42,887 nucleotides of DNA from positions 1 through 42,887 of the forward strand of contig CAJTPV010000028.1 of assembly GCA_910578505.1 (NCBI GenBank), in the 5' to 3' direction. Source of the DNA: an uncultured Oscillospiraceae bacterium (lineage in GTDB: Bacteria; Bacillota; Clostridia; Oscillospirales; Oscillospiraceae). The stretch's first letter is position 1; each line of letters opens with the position of its first letter. Positions 15,034 through 22,580 of the stretch are shown here, one piece after another. Both the position numbers and the translations under genes were made by a program. Under the pieces are notes generated by a model. It was not told the DNA's origin. It saw nothing but the letters and a program-made list of their open reading frames with translations, and ran no database searches.

Positions 15034-15648
15034 ATGAAAAAAATGTTTTTTATCGACACAGAAAATGTAGGGCTTCGATGGATCTCCCTTCTCAAAGAAA
15101 TGAACAAGGGGGACAAAGCGCTGATATTCTATACAGACAAATCTCCCAACTTGACATTTTCTCTGCTCGATCAAATCCTGACGAGCAAGGTACAGGTTGA
15201 GTGCGTTCGGTGTACAAACGGCTCCGCGAATGCGCTTGACTTTCAGCTGGTTACCGAGCTTGGCCGCAGAATAAAAAACAACCGGCGAAATCCATGCCAA
15301 TTTGTCATTATTTCTGGCGACAAGGGATTTGACGCAGTTGTCGAATACTGGACTGCCCGGTCTTACGATGTCAGCCGGGAAAACGGTGTTCGTGTCGTAG
15401 ATAAGAATCTGCTTGTACGGCAGAACTATGAGCAAAGGCTCAAAAACATCCCGCTGGAAGATGACTATATCAAGGTGCTGCTCCCCATCTTTATGGGCGC
15501 AATGAAGCAGGATCAAAGGACTCGCAAGCAAACCGTATACATGGGGATCTGTAAAAAGTATGGCGTGACAGACGGCGCCGCCCTGTATCGCCTCATCCAG
15601 CCCCTTGTAAAGGAGATCGCTGCCACCGGTCCGTTTCCTGTGTATTGA
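15034..15648 (+). CDS. PIN-like/NYN-type nuclease-fold protein
   Basis: A 204-residue protein with a PIN-like core: FIDTENVG at 6-13, NALDFQLVTELGR around 75-87 and FVIISGDKGFDAVVEYW around 100-116. The three clusters supply acidic residues (D8, E10, D78, D105, D109) arranged as in NYN/PIN RNases. The C-terminal 70 residues are helical and unassigned. It has lower GC than its neighbours and no strong ribosome site (only GGAATG nearby), and sits alone between tgt and a convergent gene. This suggests later acquisition. It could be a toxin-like or defence-linked RNase; no antitoxin partner is visible. Confidence 0.72.
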   Translation: MKKMFFIDTENVGLRWISLLKEMNKGDKALIFYTDKSPNLTFSLLDQILTSKVQVECVRCTNGSANALDFQLVTELGRRIKNNRRNPCQFVIISGDKGFDAVVEYWTARSYDVSRENGVRVVDKNLLVRQNYEQRLKNIPLEDDYIKVLLPIFMGAMKQDQRTRKQTVYMGICKKYGVTDGAALYRLIQPLVKEIAATGPFPVY

Positions 15649-15684
15649 GAAGAAGGAGAAAGCGGTCTTTGGACACAGGATTTG

Positions 15685-16509
15685 TCAGCGGTTCAGAAGC
15701 TGAACCAGTTCCTGGCCGCTGAGCCGTTCCGTCACATTATAGCGGCCCAGCATGCGCAGTGAGCTGTAGTCGCCTATGTACAGCCTGTTGCTGTGTTCAT
15801 CGGTGGTAAAGGTAAAGAGCACGCCCTCTTCCTCCAGCAGGCTGTCCAGGTCCTCTGTATAAAAGCCGAAGGGATAGGCCAGCGCCGTCAGCTGGGAGGC
15901 GGCCCGTCCCACGCGGCGGCGGCGGAACAGGCGCATGTCCTCCGCGATTGCGCGGCGGTACGCCTCACCGGATTCGCCGTCCTGGGGGAGCATCCCGTTT
16001 CGCGCGCTGCCGCCGGAGCCCTCCAGCCGGTGCATATCCATACTGTGGCACTGAAGGTCCAGTACGCCCTTTTCCACCCAATCCGCAGCGCTTTCGTAGG
16101 AAAAGCGGAGGGGCGTGAGAGGCTCGCCGGAATGGAGATAGATCTCCTCGCCCTCGTTTATGCCGATGACAAAAACCGTGGCGCACATGTCCAGCTCCTC
16201 CAGAATGGGGGCGGCGGTCTCCAGGTTGCTGGTGTAGCCGTCGTCCATCGTAATGAGTACCGGCCTGCGGGGGAGCGGCACGCCGTTTTCCACAAAGTCC
16301 AGCAATTGGGACAGGTTGACGGCGGTATAGCCCGCTTCCTTCAGCGCTGTCATCTGTTCCCGGAATTTCTCGCCGGATACAACCGTATCGGCGGTTACGC
16401 TGTCATCGAAATGGTGGTACATCAGGACGGGCAGGTCTGTTCTGGCCTCCGGTCTCCCCAGCAGAAGCAGGAAAACGAATAAGACGGAGGCTGCGGCTTT
16501 CAGTTTCAT
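15685..16509 (-). CDS. Exported polysaccharide deacetylase (NodB-like)
   Basis: A 274-residue secreted or membrane-tethered carbohydrate esterase (CE4). Residues 1-22 form a signal peptide or anchor (VLFVFLLLLG). VLMYHHF at 28-34 opens the domain, ITMDDGYTSN at 86-95 gives the catalytic and metal Asp (D89, D90), and CHSMDMH at 154-160 gives the two metal His (H155, H160). LAYPFGFY is the later conserved motif. It likely removes acetyl groups from peptidoglycan or another wall glycan. The start at 16509 has GAAGGGAG upstream and follows a consensus promoter; the longer in-frame reading to 16662 runs through that promoter. Confidence 0.9.
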   Translation of the reverse strand: MKLKAAASVLFVFLLLLGRPEARTDLPVLMYHHFDDSVTADTVVSGEKFREQMTALKEAGYTAVNLSQLLDFVENGVPLPRRPVLITMDDGYTSNLETAAPILEELDMCATVFVIGINEGEEIYLHSGEPLTPLRFSYESAADWVEKGVLDLQCHSMDMHRLEGSGGSARNGMLPQDGESGEAYRRAIAEDMRLFRRRRVGRAASQLTALAYPFGFYTEDLDSLLEEEGVLFTFTTDEHSNRLYIGDYSSLRMLGRYNVTERLSGQELVQLLNR

Positions 16510-16539
16510 AGCGGCTTGGCTCCCTTCATGGTTTTTTCT

Positions 16540-16568
16540 ACTATAGCATGTTATTTTACGTATGTCAA
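16540..16568 (-). promoter_or_regulatory. Promoter of the polysaccharide deacetylase gene
   Basis: Minus-strand TTGACA (16568-16563) and TATAGT (16545-16540), spacer 17. Confidence 0.85.
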
Positions 16569-16605
16569 CTAAAAGTTTTACAGAAGTAGACTGAAAAATT
16601 GGGGG

Positions 16606-16634
16606 TTGCCAAATGCCGCCAAATTCGGTATAAT
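16606..16634 (+). promoter_or_regulatory. yajC promoter
   Basis: TTGCCA 16606-16611 and TATAAT 16629-16634, spacer 17. Confidence 0.85.
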
Positions 16635-16688
16635 AACAAAAGCGCTTTTTATTTTGAGGCAAACATCAACAAAGGAGGAGGATGCGCT

Positions 16689-17108
16689 GTGTATAGTGAA
16701 ACCGCAGCTGTCGTCAAGCATTTATCTGCCGGAGGGGTAGACGCCGGCGCCGCAGCCGCCAGTTCCAGCTCGTTCCTGATTATGATCGTCATCATGGTCG
16801 TGGTCATGTATTTCATGATCTGGCGTCCGGAGAGCAAGCGGAAGAAGCAGGCGGAGGCGATGCGCAGCAGCCTGAAGAAGGGCGACCAGATCACCACGAT
16901 CGGCGGTATCATTGGAAAGATCGTGCAGGTTCAGGACGAGACGATCATCATTGAGACCAGCGAGGACCGGGTGCGCATGGAGGTAACGAAGTGGGCCGTG
17001 TCCACCAACAACAGCCAGCAGCCGGAGCCCAACGCCAAAAAGGGCAAGAAGGCGGCCAAGGCGGAGGAGGAGCCGCCCCGGATTGAGGATGGCGGCGAAA
17101 ACAATTAA
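16689..17108 (+). CDS. yajC: Preprotein translocase subunit YajC
   Basis: A 139-residue accessory protein of the Sec translocon. A short N-terminal segment rich in Ala and Ser leads to one membrane helix (about residues 27-44, FLIMIVIMVVVMYFMIW). The signature RPESKRKKQAEAMRSSLKKG, then GDQITTIGGIIGKIV and the small beta domain follow, ending in a charged Lys/Glu tail. The start is GTG at 16689, chosen because AAAGGAGGAGG ends 8 bases before it; the nearby ATG at 16682 is out of frame and stops at once. It works with SecDF at the membrane. Confidence 0.93.
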   Translation: MYSETAAVVKHLSAGGVDAGAAAASSSSFLIMIVIMVVVMYFMIWRPESKRKKQAEAMRSSLKKGDQITTIGGIIGKIVQVQDETIIIETSEDRVRMEVTKWAVSTNNSQQPEPNAKKGKKAAKAEEEPPRIEDGGENN

Positions 17109-17174
17109 AGGCGGTTACCGGGCAGGGATCTGGATATACCAAACAATTTAAGCGGGCAATAAAAGTTCTTTTTG

Positions 17175-17200
17175 ATACTTTTTCTTACAAGAAAAAGTAT
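17175..17200. repeat. A/T-rich perfect hairpin downstream of yajC
   Basis: ATACTTTTTCTT is followed after two bases by its exact complement. It may serve as terminator in either direction, but lacks a clear T tail outside the stem. Confidence 0.65.
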
Positions 17201-17219
17201 GACACAACAGAATAACCGG

Positions 17220-17265
17220 ACCTCCCGGCAAATATACTGGAGTATCAGTAGAATTGCCGGGAGGT
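17220..17265 (+). promoter_or_regulatory. Hairpin that encloses the ribosome site of the TIGR04086 gene
   Basis: ACCTCCCGGCAA (17220-17231) pairs perfectly with TTGCCGGGAGGT (17254-17265). The 3' arm contains GGGAGG, the only good ribosome site, 8 bases before the ATG at 17273. When folded, it should block translation. It could also act as a terminator followed by TCTGTTT. Confidence 0.7.
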
Positions 17266-17272
17266 TCTGTTT

Positions 17273-17713
17273 ATGTCAAAGGTAGTCATGTCCCTGCCGA
17301 AGGGGATGGTGAAGGACAGCGTGACCGGCGGCCTGTTGGCGCTGGCGTCCTATGTGGCGCTGCAGCTGGTCTGCGCGCTGCTGGTGGATAAGGGGATGCT
17401 GGGATTGGAGCAGCTGTATCCGCTGGTGTGCGTCACGGCGGCCATTGCGTCTTTTCTCGGCTGCGGCTACAGTGTGCTGAGAGGGAAGGGGACGTCCATG
17501 CTGACGGTGCCGGCGGTGGTAGCCGTCTTTATGACGCTGACGCTGGCGGCGGCGCTGCTGACAGCGGATACCATTGCCATTGAGAACGGCGTCACAGGGC
17601 TGGGGCTGTCGATGGCAGCAGGAGGACTGCTGGCCGCCCTGGTGGGCGGCAATCTGCCGAAGGGCGGGCGCAAAAAGCGCCGTGCCCGCCGGGGTGGCCA
17701 GGGCCGCCGGTGA
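17273..17713 (+). CDS. TIGR04086-family four-helix membrane protein
   Basis: A 146-residue membrane protein with four hydrophobic helices (about 18-38, 46-64, 75-96 and 105-124) and a very basic C-terminal tail (KGGRKKRRARRGG). This matches the TIGR04086 family, which in Clostridia often lies beside yajC. Function is unknown. Its ribosome site lies within a 12-bp hairpin, so translation may be gated or coupled to upstream events. The hairpin at 17175 separates it from yajC. Confidence 0.8.
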   Translation: MSKVVMSLPKGMVKDSVTGGLLALASYVALQLVCALLVDKGMLGLEQLYPLVCVTAAIASFLGCGYSVLRGKGTSMLTVPAVVAVFMTLTLAAALLTADTIAIENGVTGLGLSMAAGGLLAALVGGNLPKGGRKKRRARRGGQGRR

Positions 17714-17740
17714 ACCGGCCTGAACAGAAGCGACTGCATC

Positions 17741-17778
17741 GCGGGAGCGGGCGGGCCTGCCGGCCTGTCCGCTCCCGC
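17741..17778 (+). terminator. GC-rich hairpin after the TIGR04086 gene
   Basis: GCGGGAGCGG pairs with CCGCTCCCGC. No T-run follows, so a terminator role is only probable. It lies in the 468-base stretch 17714-18181 without genes. Confidence 0.5.
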
Positions 17779-17853
17779 TCTGTCGGCCCCTGGTTCTGTC
17801 AAGGGGTGAAAATAGACAAAAATCAAAAAATAGGCCATATTTTTGCGCAAAGT

Positions 17854-17898
17854 CTGCCGCCCCAAGTGATTACAAATAGTAATCACTTGGGGCGGCAG
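17854..17898. repeat. Perfect 20-bp inverted repeat with a 5-base loop
   Basis: Arms 17854-17873 and 17879-17898 are exact complements around AAATA. No T tail follows on either strand. It lies in the gene-free stretch between the TIGR04086 and SpoIIM-like genes. Besides this, the other hairpin and the promoter at 18053, I see nothing in 17714-18181. Confidence 0.8.
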
Positions 17899-18052
17899 AT
17901 ATAGTATAAAAGGGGCTGTTCTGACACAAAATATGCCGTTTTTCCCCACGAAGGCCAGTCGGTTTTGTCTCTTGTTTATGGTGTTTACATAATATTGTTA
18001 ACATAAGATTTAGTGATAATTGACGAAAAACATCTGAATTGCAGTTTTTCAC

Positions 18053-18081
18053 TTGCACATCTGAGGAAATTGAACTATATT
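18053..18081 (+). promoter_or_regulatory. Possible promoter of the SpoIIM-like gene and xerD
   Basis: TTGCAC 18053-18058 and TATATT 18076-18081, spacer 17, about 100 bases before the ATG. No clear sigma-E element was seen. Confidence 0.5.
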
Positions 18082-18181
18082 AATAGGAAGAGTTTTTGCA
18101 CCTCATGCCGCCGTACCCGGCAAGCGCTCCCTCTTCTAAAACTTGTCCATTGCGCATATGCTGTGGCGAGGTGATAGAGTG

Positions 18182-18811
18182 ATGCGGACGGTACTGCATA
18201 CGATCAGAGTGGGCCCCGTGGAGCCCTCTTTTCTGAGGGGGCTGCTGCTGGCCCTGTTCTTTCTTTCTGGCGCTCTGCTGGGGCATCTGTACGCCGGGGC
18301 CTGGGACGAGGCTGCCCAGACGGAGCTGAGCCGGTATCTGACCGACTACTGCGCTGTGTATGACGCGGGCGGCGTGGCCGCGCCGCTGTTGAGCTGCGTT
18401 CTGATCTACTTCGGCTATGGGGTCCTGCTGTTTCTGCTGGGCTTTTCCTCCGCCGGTGCGGTGCTGATCCCGGCCCTGTCCGGTCTGTACGGCTTTCTGA
18501 CCATGCATACCGTCTCCTGCTTTGCCCGCTGCTATGGTCGGGACGGGGTGCTGCTGGCCATGGGGGTGCTGCTGCTGCGGCTGCTGTTCACCCTGCCCTG
18601 TTTCCTGGCGCTGGCCGGGGAGGCATGGCCGCTGTCCATCGAGCTGCTCCTGCTGTCCTTTGGCCGGGGCAGGCGCTCCGCGCCTGTCCTCTACGGGAGC
18701 CGGTATTTTCTGCTCTTCATGCTGTGCGCCGTGGTCCTGTCCATCGGCGTGTGCTGTGAGCGGCTGTTTGCCCCCGCGCTGTTCCGGCTGGCGATGGGGG
18801 CGCTGGAATGA
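18182..18811 (+). CDS. Stage II sporulation protein M-like membrane protein
   Basis: A 209-residue protein with about five hydrophobic helices. The length, an early LLLALFFLSGALLGHLYAG helix followed by an outer loop, and the place directly before xerD match SpoIIM, which stands beside xerD/ripX in Bacillus and Clostridia. SpoIIM works with SpoIID and SpoIIP in engulfment of the forespore. AGGTGAT lies 7-8 bases before the ATG at 18182. Sequence signals are mostly hydrophobic, so the family call leans on size, topology and neighbourhood. The organism may or may not sporulate. Confidence 0.6.
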   Translation: MRTVLHTIRVGPVEPSFLRGLLLALFFLSGALLGHLYAGAWDEAAQTELSRYLTDYCAVYDAGGVAAPLLSCVLIYFGYGVLLFLLGFSSAGAVLIPALSGLYGFLTMHTVSCFARCYGRDGVLLAMGVLLLRLLFTLPCFLALAGEAWPLSIELLLLSFGRGRRSAPVLYGSRYFLLFMLCAVVLSIGVCCERLFAPALFRLAMGALE

Positions 18812-18851
18812 GGCTGTGCCGGGGAAAAACGAAAGAGAGGAGGGACTCCCT

Positions 18852-19736
18852 TTGGCAAACTATATCGCAGACTACACCAATTATCTGAAGCTGGAGCGGC
18901 GTTCCTCGGACAACACGGTGGCCTCTTACGTTCGGGACGTGACGCAGTTTTCCCACTACCTGATGGAGGTGGAGGAAACGGAACTGCCCCACTGTAAGAC
19001 GGAGCATCTGGAGCGGTACCTCGCCTACATGGAGAGCACGGGCAAATCCTCCGCCAGCGCGGCCAGGAGCATGGCGGCGCTGAAATCCTTCTATAACTAT
19101 CTGCAGAGCCGGGGCGTGGTGCGAATCAATCCGGCCAAGCATCTCTCGCCGGTCCGGGCTGAGCGGAAGCTGCCGGAGATCCTGACCGGCAAGGAGGTGG
19201 AGCTGTTTCTGGAACAGCCCCAGTGCGTGGACGCCAAGGGCTATCGGGACCGGGCCATGCTGGAGCTGCTGTACGCCACGGGCATCCGTGTCAGCGAGCT
19301 GATCAATCTGAATGTGGACAGCGTGAATCTCCATGCCGGATTTATCCGCTGCTCCAGCCGCGGAAAGGAGCGGATCATCCCCGTATACGCCACCGCGGTG
19401 AAGGCCCTGTCGGACTATATGAAGGAGATCCGGCCCCAACTGATCATCAGCCCGCGGGAACAGGCCCTGTTTGTGAACATGAGCGGCGAGCGCATGAGCC
19501 GCCAGGGATTTTGGAAAATTATCAAGTACTATCAGGAGAAGGCGCATATCAACAAGGACATCACCCCCCATACGCTGCGCCACTCCTTTGCCGCCCATCT
19601 GCTGGAGAACGGCGCGGACCTGCGCTCCATTCAGGAGATGCTGGGCCACGCGGACATCTCCTCCACGCAGATCTATTCCCACATGGTAAAAAAACAGCTT
19701 CAGGACGTATACCGCAAGGCGCACCCAAGAGCGTAA
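18852..19736 (+). CDS. xerD: Site-specific tyrosine recombinase XerD
   Basis: A 294-residue recombinase of the usual XerD length. Residues 1-90 form the SAM-like core-binding domain. The catalytic set is complete: R146 in YATGIRVSEL, K172 in SSRGKERIIPV, H240 and R243 in HTLRHSFAAHL, H266 in LGHADISSTQ and the nucleophile Y275. With XerC-like partners it resolves chromosome dimers at dif before division. The start is TTG at 18852, backed by GAGGAGGG 7 bases upstream; longer readings run antisense-like through the preceding gene. It follows the SpoIIM-like gene by 40 bases in one unit. Confidence 0.92.
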   Translation: MANYIADYTNYLKLERRSSDNTVASYVRDVTQFSHYLMEVEETELPHCKTEHLERYLAYMESTGKSSASAARSMAALKSFYNYLQSRGVVRINPAKHLSPVRAERKLPEILTGKEVELFLEQPQCVDAKGYRDRAMLELLYATGIRVSELINLNVDSVNLHAGFIRCSSRGKERIIPVYATAVKALSDYMKEIRPQLIISPREQALFVNMSGERMSRQGFWKIIKYYQEKAHINKDITPHTLRHSFAAHLLENGADLRSIQEMLGHADISSTQIYSHMVKKQLQDVYRKAHPRA

Positions 19737-19740
19737 TCAA

Positions 19741-19764
19741 AAAACGTGCCTCCGGGCACGTTTT
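19741..19764 (+). terminator. Hairpin after xerD
   Basis: AAAACGTGCC pairs with GGCACGTTTT around TCCG; the Us are part of the stem. Confidence 0.7.
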
Positions 19765-19801
19765 GCGGTTTCTGAGCGGACGAAAGAAAGGTTGAGCGGA
19801 C

Positions 19802-22138
19802 ATGATCGATCTGACACAACACCATCTCTTTGACGGAGGCATGGGCAGTATGCTCCAGCAGGCCGGTCTGGCGGCCGGCGAGAGCCCCGAACGGCTGAAT
19901 ATCACCGCGCCGGACGTGGTGGAGGGCATCCACCGCGCCTACGCCCAGGCGGGGGCGGACATCATCACCGCCAACACCTTCGGGGCCAGCCGCCGGAAGC
20001 TGGGGGAGGACCCTGGGCCCTGCATTGCCGCGGGCATCGCCCTGGCGAAGCGGGCGGGGGCGGCAGCCGGGGCATACGCCGCTCTGGACGTGGGCCCGCT
20101 GGGGGGCATGCTGGAGCCCTTCGGAGACATGGCCTTTGCAGAGGCCTACGGCATGTTCGCGGAGATCATGGAGGCCGGCGCGGCGGCAGGAGCGGACCTG
20201 GTGCTCATCGAGACCATGAGCGACCTGCTGGAGGCCAAGGCGGCGCTGCTGGCGGCGAAGGAGCACACCCATCTGCCGGTTTTCGTGACCATGACCTTCG
20301 GGGAGGACGGGCGCACCTTCCTGGGGACCGACCCGGCTGCGGCGGCGGTGACGCTGACGAGCCTGGGGGCAGATGTGATCGGGCTGAACTGCTCCCTGGG
20401 ACCCCGCCAGCTGCGGGGGGCGCTGGGGGAAATTCTGCGGTGTACCCATCTGCCGGTGATGATCCAGCCCAACGCCGGGCTGCCCCGCCTGGTGGACGGC
20501 CAGACAGTGTACGACGTGGGGCCGGAGGAATTCGCCCTGTGCGCCCAGGCGTTTCTGGAGGACGGCGCGGCCATACTGGGCGGCTGCTGCGGCACGACGC
20601 CGGAGCATATCCGCGCCCTGCGCCCGCTGCTGGCGGGGCGGCGGCCTGTGCAGCGTCACCCGGACGGCGTCAGCCGCCTGTGCGGCTGGCAGGGGACGGC
20701 AGAGCTGACGGCGGCGTCCATCGCCACAGTGGGGGAGCGGCTGAACCCCACGGGCCGGAAGAACATGAAGGACGCCCTGTACGCAAAAGATTACGACTAC
20801 GCCTCCGGCGTTGCCCTGGAGCAGCAGGAGGAGGGGGCGGACTTCCTGGTGGTCAACGCGGGCCTGCCGGACATCGACGAGGCGGAGGCGCTGCCGAACC
20901 TGGTCCTGGCCATCCAGAAGGTGTCGCCGCTGCCGCTGGTCATCGACTGCTCCGACCCGGCTGCACTGGAAAAGGCGCTGCGGGTCTGCCGGGGGCGTCC
21001 GATTTTGAACTCCGTCCACGGGAACCGGGAGAGTATGGACGGCATGCTGCCCCTGGCTGCAAAGTACGGCACGGGCCTGGTGGTGCTGGCTCTGGACGGA
21101 GACGGTATCTCCGGCGACCCGGCGGTCCGGCGGGACACCGCGCTGCGGGTGGCCGGCGCGGCGGAGCAGGCCGGCGTACGGCGGGAGGATATCTACATGG
21201 ACTGCCTGGCAATGGCGGCGTCTGTCAGCCAGGATATCGTCATGGCAGGGCCGGAGGCCATCCGCCTTGTGAGAGAGGCGGGGTATAAGACGATCCTCGG
21301 CGTCTCCAATGTCAGCCACGGCCTGCCGGGCCGGGACGCGGTGAACTGCGCCTATCTGGCCATGTGCCTGGCCGCCGGGCTGAATGTGTCCATTATCAAC
21401 ACCGCCTCCCGGAATATGATGGACACGCTGGACGCGGCGAAGGTGCTGCTGGGAGCGGACCCTGGGTCCCAGGAATACATCCGCCGCCACAGCGGCGCAG
21501 AGGAGCGTCCGGCGGAGACAGCCGGAGCGGATTTGCGGAGCCTGATCATCAGCGGGCGGAAGGGGGAGGTCCCCGCCGCCGCCGAGGCCCGTCTGCAGGA
21601 AAAGCCGCCGCTGGACATCATCAACGGCGACATTATTCCCGCACTGGACATTGTGGGGGAGCGGTACGAGCAGGGGACGCTGTTCTTGCCCCAATTGATG
21701 GCCTCCGCCGAGGCGGTGAAGGCCGCCTTCGCGGTGGTGAGCCGCAGTCTGCCCCAGGGTGCGGGGAACAAGGGGAAGATCCTGCTGGCCACGGTGAAGG
21801 GGGATGTCCACGACATCGGCAAGAACATCGTGAAGATGCTGCTGTCCTCCTATGGCTATGAGGTCATTGACCTGGGCCGGGACGTGGGGCCGGAGGCGGT
21901 GGTGGAGGCGGCTCTGGAAACCGGCGCGCCGCTGGTGGGGCTCAGCTCGCTGATGACGACGACAGCCCAGAATATAGCGGTCACCATCAAAGCGCTGCGT
22001 GCATCCGGCGCGGCCTGCAAGGTCATGGTGGGCGGGGCCGTTGTGACCCAGGAGTTTGCCGACCAGATCGGCGCGGATTTTTACACGAAGGATGCGGCCC
22101 AATCGGCCAAGGCTGCAGCGCAGGTGCTGGGCGGATGA
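19802..22138 (+). CDS. Cobalamin-dependent methionine synthase-like protein without reactivation domain
   Basis: A 778-residue cytosolic protein with three MetH modules. Residues 1-280 are the homocysteine S-methyltransferase barrel, with zinc cysteines in GLNCSLGP (C197) and GGCCGTTP (C262, C263). Residues 300-560 are the pterin-binding barrel for methyltetrahydrofolate (VGERLNPTGRKNMKDAL). Residues 580-778 are the cobalamin domain, with cap helices and the DxHxxG motif (D668, H670) that ligates cobalt. The fourth module of E. coli MetH, which binds AdoMet for reactivation, is absent; Clostridia often encode it separately, but no such gene is in this window. It makes methionine from homocysteine, though other methyl transfer cannot be excluded. 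Weak ribosome site AAAGGTTGAG. Confidence 0.88.
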   Translation: MIDLTQHHLFDGGMGSMLQQAGLAAGESPERLNITAPDVVEGIHRAYAQAGADIITANTFGASRRKLGEDPGPCIAAGIALAKRAGAAAGAYAALDVGPLGGMLEPFGDMAFAEAYGMFAEIMEAGAAAGADLVLIETMSDLLEAKAALLAAKEHTHLPVFVTMTFGEDGRTFLGTDPAAAAVTLTSLGADVIGLNCSLGPRQLRGALGEILRCTHLPVMIQPNAGLPRLVDGQTVYDVGPEEFALCAQAFLEDGAAILGGCCGTTPEHIRALRPLLAGRRPVQRHPDGVSRLCGWQGTAELTAASIATVGERLNPTGRKNMKDALYAKDYDYASGVALEQQEEGADFLVVNAGLPDIDEAEALPNLVLAIQKVSPLPLVIDCSDPAALEKALRVCRGRPILNSVHGNRESMDGMLPLAAKYGTGLVVLALDGDGISGDPAVRRDTALRVAGAAEQAGVRREDIYMDCLAMAASVSQDIVMAGPEAIRLVREAGYKTILGVSNVSHGLPGRDAVNCAYLAMCLAAGLNVSIINTASRNMMDTLDAAKVLLGADPGSQEYIRRHSGAEERPAETAGADLRSLIISGRKGEVPAAAEARLQEKPPLDIINGDIIPALDIVGERYEQGTLFLPQLMASAEAVKAAFAVVSRSLPQGAGNKGKILLATVKGDVHDIGKNIVKMLLSSYGYEVIDLGRDVGPEAVVEAALETGAPLVGLSSLMTTTAQNIAVTIKALRASGAACKVMVGGAVVTQEFADQIGADFYTKDAAQSAKAAAQVLGG

Positions 22139-22153
22139 TGGGGGGGAGAGGCC

Positions 22154-22531
22154 ATGAACGGGGATATTCTTTTCTTCTTTGACGGAAAGCCCAACGCGCT
22201 GGCGGTCTATGCCGCACTGGAGGACCGGGTCTGCGGGGAGCTGCCGGATGTCAACATCAAGGTGCAGAAGTCCATGATTACCTTTGCCAACAAACACGGC
22301 TTTGCCTTTGCGTCCCACCCGAGACGGAAAGCGGAGGGGTATGGCAAGGATTACCTGATTGTATCCTTTGGCCTGGAGCACAGCATGGAGTCTCCCCGCC
22401 TGATTGCGTCCTCGGAGCCCTACCCCAACCGCTGGACCCACCACGCGGCGGTGTTTGCGCCGGAGGACATTGATGATGAGCTGATGGGCTGGATTCGCGA
22501 GGCGTACGAGTTTTCAGCGGCCAAACGCTGA
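22154..22531 (+). CDS. DUF5655-family protein
   Basis: A 125-residue soluble protein that matches the DUF5655 pattern: FFDGKPNALAVYAALEDRV at the start, VNIKVQKSMITFANKHGFAFA in the centre and ESPRLIASSEPYPNRWTHHA towards the end. No catalytic residues are known for the family. It begins 15 bases after the metH-like stop with GGGGGGAGAGG before its ATG, so it is probably co-transcribed with it. The link to methionine metabolism is positional only. Confidence 0.75.
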   Translation: MNGDILFFFDGKPNALAVYAALEDRVCGELPDVNIKVQKSMITFANKHGFAFASHPRRKAEGYGKDYLIVSFGLEHSMESPRLIASSEPYPNRWTHHAAVFAPEDIDDELMGWIREAYEFSAAKR

Positions 22532-22580
22532 GATGTTTGGCCCGGAGCAAACATACAAAAGATTTAGAGGGGGGATTTGG

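Noticed and set aside
14950..15531. 193-codon minus-strand frame opposite the PIN-like gene
   Set aside because: The plus strand has ordered acidic motifs of a nuclease fold; the minus frame has no ribosome site and no motif.
19700..22444. 914-codon open frame on the minus strand opposite the methionine synthase-like gene
   Set aside because: The plus-strand frame has clear MetH modules; the antisense frame is rich in Gly, Arg and His with no family motif, the normal shadow of GC-rich codons.
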